A stretch of DNA of 5,609 nt from Desulfobacteraceae bacterium (lineage in GTDB: Bacteria > Desulfobacterota > Desulfobacteria > Desulfobacterales > UBA11574): contig PKTV01000293.1 in assembly GCA_002868985.1 (NCBI GenBank), forward strand, positions 1-5,609. The letters run 5' to 3'. The translations under genes were made by a program, and so were the position numbers. Numbering within the stretch: position 1 is the first letter of the stretch; the number at the start of each line of letters is the position of its first letter. The notes under the pieces were generated by a model. The model was given only the letters and a program-made list of their open reading frames with translations, searched no databases and had not been told where the DNA came from. This document shows positions 1 through 5,609 of the stretch, piece by piece.

Positions 1-45
1 CTAAAACCCAGCGGGATAAAAAGGCGGAGGCGAGTTTTAACCCGC

Positions 46-61
46 CCCGTCTGTTGACGGG
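46..61. repeat. Small perfect inverted repeat (6-bp stem, TGTT loop)
   Basis: CCCGTC at 46-51 pairs exactly with GACGGG at 56-61 around a 4-base loop. It lies just upstream of a second, imperfect dyad at 74-87. No poly-T follows, so termination is not supported. It may be part of a dispersed intergenic repeat. Confidence 0.5.
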
Positions 62-263
62 ATCTTCGACAGGCATACTCAAGTATGTCGAGGACTTAAG
101 ACGAGGCTCCAACGCCGAGGTTGGGCCAAAAGATTATTTTGAGATAGCTTCTAATAGCCCGGGCAGGTTCTTTCATTACGAGCCCTTATCCACGAGTTCT
201 TTCAGAAAAAATTTAATTATACCTGAAGCGGTCAAGTTTTCAAAAGACCAACGTGTTACAAAA

Positions 264-270
264 AAGGAGA
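264..270 (+). promoter_or_regulatory. Ribosome binding site for the GTG-started enolase-superfamily gene
   Basis: AAGGAGA is a near-perfect Shine-Dalgarno core, 9 nt before the GTG at 280. It supports GTG 280 as the start; the next in-frame ATG, at 313 (residue 12), has no comparable site and would remove the first beta strand. Confidence 0.8.
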
Positions 271-279
271 AAAAGATAA

Positions 280-1398
280 GTGAAAAAAATAAAGAAAATT
301 GATTCAGTGGAAATGTTTACTGTCAAGTTGCCGCTGGTCTCACCCTTTGAGACGAGCTTTTCCGTTCAGACGCACAGAGAGGCCTTGTTATTAAAAATTG
401 TGTCGGATGATGTTTGCGGATGGGGAGAGTGTGTAACGTCTCCGGACCCTTACTACGGTTATGAAACCAATGCAACAGCATCCCATATTATACAAGACTT
501 TTTAATCGCTATTTTAACGGCCATGAACAATTTTACCATTGAAGAGGTTCTCCAAAGTTTTGAGCCAATTAGAGGACATCATATGGCAAAGGCCGCTGTT
601 GAAAATGCCCTTCTTGATATTATGGCCCAAAAATATAACATTCCCCTTTTTGAACTCATGGGTGGTACACCCAAAAAAATCATGTCGGGAATCAGCCTCG
701 GAATCCAAGAAAATATAGACGACCTCCTTGAATCGATTCAAAAAGCATGTGATAAAAAATACCACAGAATCAAGATAAAAATAAAAAAAGGTAAAGATAT
801 TGAAATACTAAAAAAGGTTCGAAAAGCGTTCCCGAGCATCAACCTCATGGCTGATGCCAACAGCGATTACACCCTTGAAGATATTTCTATTCTAAAAAAC
901 CTTGATGAATTTAACCTTATGATGATCGAACAGCCGTTGAATTATGATGACATTTATTTTCATGCGCTATTGCAAAAACAAATCCAAACGCCCATCTGTC
1001 TTGATGAATCCATCAAAAATCTCAATGATGCAAAAACCGCGGTTGAAATGGGTAGCTGTCGGATAGTCAACATTAAACAGGGTCGCGTGGGCGGCATGAC
1101 AGCGTCTAAAAAAATTCAGGCGTATTGTATGGAAAACAACATTAAAGCATGGTCAGGCGGCATGCTGGAAACCGGAATCGGCAGAGCTTTCAATATTCAT
1201 CTTCAAACCCTTCCGGGTTTTGTCCTTCCCGGTGACACTTCTGAAACCACCCGATATTTTACGGAAGATATCGTTGACAGACCGGTGGTTCTGCAACCCG
1301 ATGGTTCCATTGAAATTCCCAAAGGTCCTGGAATCGGCGTACATATACTTCCTGAAAGAATAGACAGACTCAAGATTTTTTATAAAAAACTCGTGTGA
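280..1398 (+). CDS. Enolase-superfamily enzyme, N-acylamino-acid racemase / o-succinylbenzoate synthase (MenC) type
   Basis: This 372-aa protein has the usual length of the NSAR/OSBS subgroup. These cytoplasmic Mg2+ enzymes abstract the alpha proton next to a carboxylate, either dehydrating SHCHC to o-succinylbenzoate (menaquinone pathway) or racemising N-acyl (often N-succinyl) amino acids. The N-terminal capping domain spans about 1-130 and the barrel about 135-350. The catalytic set is complete: KxK at K165/K167 on strand 2, metal ligands D192 (MADAN), E217 (MIEQP) and D242 (CLDES), and base K266 (NIKQGRVGG). The GGMLETGIG loop (293-301) is also typical. R269 matches the second-shell Arg linked in family studies to racemase ability, so racemisation is a fair guess, but sequence cannot separate the two activities. 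There is no His-Asp dyad of mandelate racemase. The start is GTG. The gene is AT-rich and lysine-rich compared with the operon downstream, and 264 nt separate them, so it is probably a separate transcription unit. Confidence 0.88.
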   Translation: MKKIKKIDSVEMFTVKLPLVSPFETSFSVQTHREALLLKIVSDDVCGWGECVTSPDPYYGYETNATASHIIQDFLIAILTAMNNFTIEEVLQSFEPIRGHHMAKAAVENALLDIMAQKYNIPLFELMGGTPKKIMSGISLGIQENIDDLLESIQKACDKKYHRIKIKIKKGKDIEILKKVRKAFPSINLMADANSDYTLEDISILKNLDEFNLMMIEQPLNYDDIYFHALLQKQIQTPICLDESIKNLNDAKTAVEMGSCRIVNIKQGRVGGMTASKKIQAYCMENNIKAWSGGMLETGIGRAFNIHLQTLPGFVLPGDTSETTRYFTEDIVDRPVVLQPDGSIEIPKGPGIGVHILPERIDRLKIFYKKLV

Positions 1399-1485
1399 TG
1401 ACAACATGTTAAAATCCATTTCAAAACTTCCAAAATAAATATTGACAATTCATAACGTTTAGTCTTATTTTTGAGTCTTTTTTTG

Positions 1486-1515
1486 TTGACAGAGAGCGGA
1501 ATATAAATTTATATC
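1486..1515 (+). promoter_or_regulatory. Candidate sigma70-type promoter for the oxidoreductase operon
   Basis: A consensus -35 TTGACA (1486-1491) is followed after 18 bases by TATATC (1510-1515), which matches 4 of 6 bases of the -10 consensus. Transcription would start near 1521-1523, directly before the 5' arm of the leader stem at 1524, which makes the placement coherent. The spacer is AT-rich and palindromic. It is a prediction only; another TTGACA at 1442-1447 has no good -10 partner. Confidence 0.4.
1501..1514. promoter_or_regulatory. Perfect 14-bp AT palindrome, possible operator
   Basis: ATATAAATTTATAT reads the same on both strands. It covers the promoter spacer and most of the proposed -10, a place where a dimeric regulator could block RNA polymerase. 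No regulator gene is in the window, and AT-rich palindromes also arise by chance in promoters. Confidence 0.35.
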
Positions 1516-1523
1516 CTATAAGA

Positions 1524-1596
1524 AAGATCCGAGCCAAAAGGACACGGTTTTGTTTACCGACCCAAGGAAACTGCAAACGGATCTTATCCGGAGATA
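1524..1596 (+). promoter_or_regulatory. Structured 5' leader with two mutually exclusive stems
   Basis: AAGATCCG (1524-1531) pairs perfectly with CGGATCTT (1578-1585), closing a 46-base interior that contains a small hairpin CGGT/ACCG (1545-1548, 1556-1559). The same 3' arm can instead pair locally: CGGAT (1578-1582) with ATCCG (1586-1590) around a 3-base loop. The two folds cannot coexist. This resembles the switching design of cis-regulatory leaders, but it matches no riboswitch consensus I know, including TPP and c-di-GMP, and no U-tract follows. Function is unproven. Confidence 0.35.
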
Positions 1597-1616
1597 TAGG
1601 GAATTCTGACAGTTTA

Positions 1617-1640
1617 GTGCTTCGATTATACCCCAAGCAC
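1617..1640 (+). promoter_or_regulatory. Hairpin just upstream of the gamma-subunit ribosome site
   Basis: GTGCTT (1617-1622) and AAGCAC (1635-1640) form a perfect 6-bp stem with a 12-base loop. It ends 10 nt before the ribosome binding site. It could stabilise the mRNA 5' region or affect initiation, but the stem is short and may be chance. Confidence 0.3.
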
Positions 1641-1650
1641 GCTAATAACC

Positions 1651-1656
1651 AAGGTG
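1651..1656 (+). promoter_or_regulatory. Ribosome binding site that sets the gamma-subunit start
   Basis: AAGGTG lies 6 nt before ATG 1663. A longer reading from GTG 1654 would start inside this site and has no Shine-Dalgarno of its own, so ATG 1663 is preferred. Confidence 0.7.
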
Positions 1657-1662
1657 AGTAGA

Positions 1663-2205
1663 ATGATTGAAATCAGAATACACGGTCGAGGCGGACAGGG
1701 GAATGTGGCAGCGGCAGAGCTTTTGTCCATTGCGGCATTCAAAGACGGTAAATTTTCACAGGCCTTCCCTTCTTTTGGAGCTGAACGGGTCGGCGCACCT
1801 GTCATGGCTTTTGTTAGAATCGATGATAAGAAAATTCGAACACGTGAAGACGTGCAAAACCCGGATTATCTGATCGTCCAAGATTATAACCTGATTGGAT
1901 CAGTGCCTGTGTTGGATGGACTTAAGCCGGATGGTTTAATCCTGGTCAATACAGAATTAAAGCCTGAAGAATTACAACTCAAAACAACTGCAAAAGTAGA
2001 AACCATTCCTGCCACGGAAATAGCACTGGAAATCATCGGAAGGCCCATACCCAATGCCATTATGATTGGTGCATTTTGTACGATTACCGGCCTGATTAGT
2101 CTGGATGCTGTACAGGAAGCAATTATGGGGAAATTCCCCGGCAGGGTTGGTGAAAACAATGTGGCCGCCCTTGAACGGGCCCATGAAATCATGCAAAAGA
2201 GGTAG
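1663..2205 (+). CDS. 2-oxoacid:acceptor oxidoreductase, gamma subunit (PorG/PorC, PadE-like)
   Basis: This 180-aa protein is a full-length gamma subunit of the heteromeric 2-oxoacid oxidoreductase family, which turns a 2-oxoacid plus CoA into acyl-CoA and CO2 while reducing an electron carrier. It corresponds to domain III of fused pyruvate:ferredoxin oxidoreductase. Family signatures are GRGGQG at 8-13, the FPSFGAERVGAPV block at 35-47, and NAIMIGAF at 131-138. It has no Fe-S cysteines, signal peptide or membrane segment. It is the first gene of the operon; its stop is 4 nt before the alpha ATG. In many operons a small delta ferredoxin subunit follows here, but it is absent. Family assignment is firm. 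The substrate (pyruvate, 2-oxoisovalerate or phenylglyoxylate) is not readable from this subunit. The start at ATG 1663 was chosen over GTG 1654 because of the ribosome site. Confidence 0.93.
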   Translation: MIEIRIHGRGGQGNVAAAELLSIAAFKDGKFSQAFPSFGAERVGAPVMAFVRIDDKKIRTREDVQNPDYLIVQDYNLIGSVPVLDGLKPDGLILVNTELKPEELQLKTTAKVETIPATEIALEIIGRPIPNAIMIGAFCTITGLISLDAVQEAIMGKFPGRVGENNVAALERAHEIMQKR

Positions 2206-2209
2206 TTTC

Positions 2210-3385
2210 ATGCTTAAACAAGTTGAAGGATCTCGTGCTGTTGCGGAAGTGGTGGCCAAATGCCGCCCAAATGTCATCTCCGCCTATCCGATTACACCAC
2301 AAACGCATATCGTGGAAGATCTGGCCAGTATTGTCGGGCGGGGGGACCTGGACGCAGAATATGTCAACGTGGAAAGCGAATTTTCCGCAGCATCGGTTGT
2401 ATTGGGTGCCAGTGCCGCCGGTGCCCGTGCCTATTCGGCGACAACATCCCAGGGTTTGTTGCTTATGAGTGAGGTTATTTATTGTATTGCGGGAATGCGT
2501 CTTCCCATTGTGTTTACCATTGCAAACAGGGCCATATCGGCCCCCTTAAGTATTTGGAACGATCAGCAGGATTCCATGGCCTTAAGGGATGCCGGCTGGA
2601 TCCAACTCCATGCCGAAGACAACCAGGAAGCAGCCGATTTGCATATCCAAGCCTTTAAAATAGCGGAAGAGACCCATTTGCCGGTGATGGTTTGCATGGA
2701 CGGTTTTATTCTAACCCATGCGTTCGAACCGGTGGATGTCCCGGACCAAAAAGAAGTCGACAACTTTCTACCGCCCTTTAAGCCAACGAATATCGTGGAC
2801 CCCCGGTGGCCCAGAGGTATCGGTCTTTTTGCAGATCCTCGTTTTTACATGGAGACCCGATATACCCTGCACCGCGCCATGGAAAAATCTGAAGAAACCA
2901 TCAAGAAAGTCAGCGAAGGTTTTGCAAAAGCCTTCGGCAGAGACAGCGGCGGTTTCATCAAGACCTATAAATTAAAAGACGCCGACGTGGTTGTCATCTC
3001 AATGGGTTCCATAGTCGGCACGATCAAGGATCTCATCGATCAGCTTGAAGAAGAGGGTAAAAAGGTTGGACTTTTGCAAATCTGCTCCTACCGTCCGTTT
3101 CCGCGAAGAGAAATTTACAATTCGCTTAAAGACAAAATGAACATCGTTGTGGTCGAAAAATCGATTTCCCTGGGAAGAGGCGGGATTCTGGCCAGCGATG
3201 TGCGCTGGTCTTTTCCCCGTGCCGAGAAAAAAGATCGTAATATCAGCAGCTTTATTGCAGGCTTAGGAGGCCGAAACATTACGAAAAACGACCTGCGATA
3301 CATGGTGGAAAAGGTCGAGAAAGAACCGGTGGAATTGGAATTTTTAGGCCTAAAGAAAGAATTGATATCTGAGAAGGATTTATAA
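2210..3385 (+). CDS. 2-oxoacid:acceptor oxidoreductase, alpha subunit (PorA/PadG-like)
   Basis: This 391-aa protein is a full-length alpha subunit that carries the substrate site and half of the TPP site. The N-terminal pyrimidine-binding domain covers about 1-230 and the C-terminal PFOR domain II about 255-375. Visible key residues are YPITP at 26-30 (its Thr contacts the substrate in PFOR), E57 in ESEFSA (equivalent to the Glu that activates the TPP aminopyrimidine), R107 in NRAIS (equivalent to the Arg that holds the substrate carboxylate), the WND-QQD-SMALRD segment at 116-127, and GWIQLHAEDNQE at 129-140. A frame extending upstream to 2105 lies inside the gamma gene and is not the real N-terminus: ATG 2210 has AGAGG about 7 nt before it and begins with the family-typical sequence. 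Spacing is 4 nt after gamma and 2 nt before beta. The substrate is undetermined; DPRWPRGIGLFADPRFYMETRY (197-218) would be a useful region to compare with characterised enzymes. Confidence 0.95.
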   Translation: MLKQVEGSRAVAEVVAKCRPNVISAYPITPQTHIVEDLASIVGRGDLDAEYVNVESEFSAASVVLGASAAGARAYSATTSQGLLLMSEVIYCIAGMRLPIVFTIANRAISAPLSIWNDQQDSMALRDAGWIQLHAEDNQEAADLHIQAFKIAEETHLPVMVCMDGFILTHAFEPVDVPDQKEVDNFLPPFKPTNIVDPRWPRGIGLFADPRFYMETRYTLHRAMEKSEETIKKVSEGFAKAFGRDSGGFIKTYKLKDADVVVISMGSIVGTIKDLIDQLEEEGKKVGLLQICSYRPFPRREIYNSLKDKMNIVVVEKSISLGRGGILASDVRWSFPRAEKKDRNISSFIAGLGGRNITKNDLRYMVEKVEKEPVELEFLGLKKELISEKDL

Positions 3386-3387
3386 TC

Positions 3388-4278
3388 ATGAATCAAAATG
3401 CTGAAGAACTCAACAAAGTTGAGAAAAAAGACTTATTTACCAGCGGGCACCGCGCATGTGGCGGCTGCGGCCAGGGCCTGGCCGCACGTCTGGTACAAGA
3501 TGCCTCCGGTGAAAATACCATTGCCTGCGTTGCCACGGGCTGTCTGGAAGTTTTCAGTTCACCCTATCCTGATCCGTCCTGGCGCATTCCGTTTTTGCAC
3601 AGCCTTTTTGAAAATGCATCAGCGGTTGCCTCCGGCGTGGAGGCTGCTTACAAAGCCCTGAAGAAAGGGCCGGTCAATATCATCGCCCAGGGGGGTGACG
3701 GCAGTACTGCCGACATCGGATTTCAAAGTATCAGCGGCATGTTTGAAAGGGGCCACAATGTGCTCTATGTATGCTACGATAACGAAGCCTACATGAATAC
3801 CGGTGTTCAGCGCTCCAGCTTTACCCCTTACGGCGCCAGGACCAGTACAACACCCATGGGCAACAAAACAAGGAAAAAAAATATGCCGTTGATTGCAGCC
3901 GATCACGGTATTCCCTATGTGGCCACCGCCACAGTCGATGATTTCAGAGACTTGCAGCGAAAGGTGAAAACCGCCCTTTCCATTGAAGGGCCCAAATACA
4001 TTCACATCCTGGCACCCTGCCCCTTAGGCTGGGGCCATCACGGTGAACTCACCGTGCAGATCTGCCGGCTGGCGAAAGATACCGGTCTGTTTCCAATATA
4101 TGAAATTATTGACGGCAAGTTGGCCAATGTAAAAAAGATCCGCGCCAAGGTTCCGGTGGAAGAGTATCTCAAATTGCAAGGCCGGTTCAGCCATCTGTTC
4201 AAGAAAGGCGGATCCAAAGAAACCATCGCCGAAATTCAAAACATCGCCAACCAGAATATAGAGAGGTATAACTTATAA
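3388..4278 (+). CDS. 2-oxoacid:acceptor oxidoreductase, beta subunit with TPP and [4Fe-4S] (PorB/PadI-like)
   Basis: This 296-aa protein is a full-length beta subunit that binds the TPP diphosphate and the proximal [4Fe-4S] cluster, passing electrons from the TPP radical intermediate outwards. Four cluster cysteines are present: C24 and C27 (HRACGGCGQGL), C52 (ATGCLEV) and C211 (LAPCPLGW), matching the PFOR pattern. The Mg-TPP motif is GGDGSTADIG at 102-111, completed by YDNEAYMNTG at 130-139. The protein is cytoplasmic, with no signal peptide. AGAAGGA lies 9 nt before the ATG. The TAA stop overlaps the next gene's ATG by one base (TAATG), indicating translational coupling with the flavoprotein. 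The C-terminal part (about 220-296) holds VPVEEYLKLQGRFSHL, typical of PorB. Family assignment is firm; substrate is unknown. Confidence 0.95.
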   Translation: MNQNAEELNKVEKKDLFTSGHRACGGCGQGLAARLVQDASGENTIACVATGCLEVFSSPYPDPSWRIPFLHSLFENASAVASGVEAAYKALKKGPVNIIAQGGDGSTADIGFQSISGMFERGHNVLYVCYDNEAYMNTGVQRSSFTPYGARTSTTPMGNKTRKKNMPLIAADHGIPYVATATVDDFRDLQRKVKTALSIEGPKYIHILAPCPLGWGHHGELTVQICRLAKDTGLFPIYEIIDGKLANVKKIRAKVPVEEYLKLQGRFSHLFKKGGSKETIAEIQNIANQNIERYNL

Positions 4279-5609
4279 TGGAAAAGCTACCTTTAGGATT
4301 AGTCCTGGATTTACGCAAAGTCGTTCCTTATAAAACAGGTTCATGGCGGACCCTGATGCCCATCAATGTCATGCATACGCCGCCATGCAATCACGCTTGC
4401 CCTGCCGGCAACGACATCCGCGGCTTTCTCAGAGTCCTGGCGGAAAAGAAAGATTATGAGCAAGCGTGGCATATGTTGACCCGCACCAACCCTTTCCCGG
4501 CAGTCTGCGGCAGAGTTTGCCCCCACCCCTGTGAAGGGGGATGTAATCGACGGGATTTTGACGAACCTCTGGCCATAAACTGTGCAGAGCGCGCTGTCGG
4601 TGATTACGGTCTGGAGAATAACCTGAAACACAAAAAACTTATCGAAACAAGAAAAGAAAAAGTGGCGGTTATTGGTTCCGGTCCGGCCGGATTCTCGTGT
4701 GCCTTTCATTTGGCCAAAAGAGGGTTTCAGGTGAAGATATATGAGGCAAACAGCGAGCCCGGCGGTATGATGCGTTATGGTATTCCATCCTACCGGCAAC
4801 CGAATTACGTTTTGAAACAAGAAATTGACAATATTCTCAGCTTGGGCGTTGAATTGGAATGTAATGTCAAGGTCGGGGTCAACATACCCTTTGATCAATT
4901 GCGAAATGAATATGATGCTGTATTTTTAGGTATGGGTGCCCAAAAAGGTGTCTCGATTGACATCCCGGGCAAAGACGCAGAAAATGTTTTTACCGGAGTG
5001 GAGTTTTTAAAACAGGTCAATACCGGCAAATGGGTAGAAATCGGTAATGATGTTGTGGTCATCGGCGGCGGCAATACCGCCATGGACTGTGCCCGGGTGG
5101 CCAAGCGTCTGGGAGCAAATGTGAACATTGTTTACCGACGCACCCGAAATGAAATGCCAGCGATTACCGCCGAAATCGACGAAGCCATGGAAGAACGCAT
5201 CATGTTTCGATATCACACCAACCCGACCAAATTAGTGTTGGATGAAGGCCGGGTGGTCGGTCTTTTGTGTGTTCAAATGGAGCTAAGAGAACCCGACGCC
5301 AGCGGCCGGGCCAGACCGGTTCCCATTTCCGGATCAGAAGCCTTCATTCCCGCGGACACCGTCATTATGGCCACAGGCCAGGCAGTGGATTATGATGGAA
5401 TCGAAATTCAGACCGTAGATAAAAGATGGATCTATACCAACGAATATCTGATGACCAGTACGGAAGGCGTTTTCGCCGGTGGTGATGCCGTGGCAGGTCT
5501 GGAAACAGTCTCTTTGGCCATTGGTCATGGAATGCGCGCTGCTTCCTCAATTGAAGATTACATCGAGGGAAATAAAGAGAGCGAATTGGCACAACAGCCC
5601 GTGGTCATC
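4278..5609 (+). CDS. GltD-like Fe-S/FAD NAD(P)H oxidoreductase, probable electron-transfer subunit (partial, 3' end missing)
   Basis: The frame is open for 444 codons to the window edge, so the C-terminus is missing. The product belongs to the glutamate synthase small-subunit (GltD) / NfnB-like flavoprotein group, which moves electrons between NAD(P)H and Fe-S partners through FAD. An N-terminal Fe-S domain (about 30-110) has C37, C41, C77, C81, C85 and C89. An FAD Rossmann motif lies at 129-142 (VAVIGSGPAGFSCA), an NAD(P) Rossmann motif at 260-280 (VVIGGGNTAMDCARVAKRLG), followed by VYRRTRNEMPA (285-295), and a second FAD motif at 400-421 (AGGDAVAGLETVSLAIGHGMRA). R287/R288 follow the second strand as in NADPH-using GltD, so NADPH is possible, yet the related PadH works with NAD+. 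The ATG overlaps the beta stop, so it is most likely part of the same enzyme complex. Relatives of this type often carry a two-[4Fe-4S] ferredoxin domain after about residue 450; whether this one does cannot be seen. Confidence 0.88.
   Translation, partial: MEKLPLGLVLDLRKVVPYKTGSWRTLMPINVMHTPPCNHACPAGNDIRGFLRVLAEKKDYEQAWHMLTRTNPFPAVCGRVCPHPCEGGCNRRDFDEPLAINCAERAVGDYGLENNLKHKKLIETRKEKVAVIGSGPAGFSCAFHLAKRGFQVKIYEANSEPGGMMRYGIPSYRQPNYVLKQEIDNILSLGVELECNVKVGVNIPFDQLRNEYDAVFLGMGAQKGVSIDIPGKDAENVFTGVEFLKQVNTGKWVEIGNDVVVIGGGNTAMDCARVAKRLGANVNIVYRRTRNEMPAITAEIDEAMEERIMFRYHTNPTKLVLDEGRVVGLLCVQMELREPDASGRARPVPISGSEAFIPADTVIMATGQAVDYDGIEIQTVDKRWIYTNEYLMTSTEGVFAGGDAVAGLETVSLAIGHGMRAASSIEDYIEGNKESELAQQPVVI

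Larger units (their letters stand above)
1..279. other. Upstream region without an identifiable gene; inverted repeats
   Basis: I recognise no gene here. Two compact inverted repeats are visible: a perfect 6-bp stem CCCGTC/GACGGG (46-51 and 56-61, loop TGTT), and an imperfect one centred on CATACT-CA-AGTATG (74-87). GCCCGGGC at 157-164 is a perfect palindrome. A frame stays open from base 3 to the stop at 300-302 with a possible TTG start at 54, but it has no ribosome site there, resembles no family I know and runs 23 nt into the next gene. It is more likely non-coding or a repeat-derived remnant. No T-tract follows the hairpins, so they do not look like intrinsic terminators. Confidence 0.5.

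Noticed and set aside
54..302. Possible 82-aa protein starting at TTG 54
   Set aside because: It has no Shine-Dalgarno at the start and no recognisable family, contains hairpins, and overlaps a well-supported gene start. Kept only as an open question in the upstream region.
280..1398. Mandelate racemase, which would fit a mandelate to phenylglyoxylate pathway with the next operon
   Set aside because: The enzyme has a second catalytic lysine (K266) in NIKQGRVGG and not the His-Asp dyad of the mandelate racemase subgroup.
1442..1447. Second TTGACA as a promoter -35
   Set aside because: No acceptable -10 hexamer occurs 16-18 bases downstream; TTATTT is a poor match.
1431..1484. Possible intrinsic terminator after the enolase-superfamily gene
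   Set aside because: CAAAATAA can pair imperfectly with TTATTTTTG before a T-run, but the stem is AT-only with a 26-base loop, too weak to call.
2105..2209. N-terminal extension of the alpha subunit
   Set aside because: It lies inside the gamma gene in another frame. ATG 2210 has a ribosome site and gives the family-typical N-terminus.
3619..4005. Minus-strand 128-codon open frame inside the beta gene, and other antisense frames
   Set aside because: They are antisense to strongly supported genes, with compositions typical of shadow frames and no recognisable motifs.
1..5609. CRISPR array, tRNA, rRNA, insertion sequence or defence system
   Set aside because: I saw no regularly spaced repeats, cloverleaf sequences, transposase motifs or defence-type domains on either strand.

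Overview
The window suits an anaerobic bacterium. The main evidence is an oxygen-sensitive type of 2-oxoacid:acceptor oxidoreductase with Fe-S and thiamine pyrophosphate (TPP) motifs, joined to a GltD-like Fe-S/FAD protein. Base composition, strong Shine-Dalgarno sites and this gene set together suggest a sulfate-reducing Desulfobacterota (Desulfobacterales-like), but that placement is inference and nothing in the window proves it. All recognised genes are on the + strand.

Layout. (1) Bases 1-279 contain no gene I can identify. They hold inverted repeats and a frame that happens to stay open. (2) Bases 280-1398 encode an enolase-superfamily enzyme of the N-acylamino-acid racemase / o-succinylbenzoate synthase (MenC-like) type with a complete catalytic set. 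(3) Bases 1399-1662 are intergenic: a candidate sigma70-type promoter, a 14-bp perfect palindrome over its spacer and -10, and a leader that can fold into an 8-bp closing stem or a mutually exclusive short hairpin. (4) Bases 1663 to the window end are a tightly packed operon: gamma, alpha and beta subunits of a 2-oxoacid oxidoreductase (junctions +4, +2 and a 1-nt overlap), then a GltD-like NAD(P)H/FAD oxidoreductase cut by the window edge after 444 codons.

How the genes work together (inference). Gamma, alpha and beta form the core that oxidatively decarboxylates a 2-oxoacid to an acyl-CoA: substrate site in alpha, TPP and the proximal [4Fe-4S] cluster in beta, CoA-related role in gamma. No separate delta (two-cluster ferredoxin) gene lies between gamma and alpha, where many PorGDAB operons carry it. 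The flavoprotein is the obvious electron partner and may carry the delta domain in its missing C-terminus, giving an NAD(P)-linked enzyme comparable to phenylglyoxylate:NAD+ oxidoreductase (PadEFGHI). The substrate (pyruvate, branched-chain or aryl 2-oxoacid) cannot be fixed from sequence alone. The upstream racemase-like gene has its own ribosome site, a more AT-rich composition and a long gap before the operon, so a shared pathway is possible but unproven.
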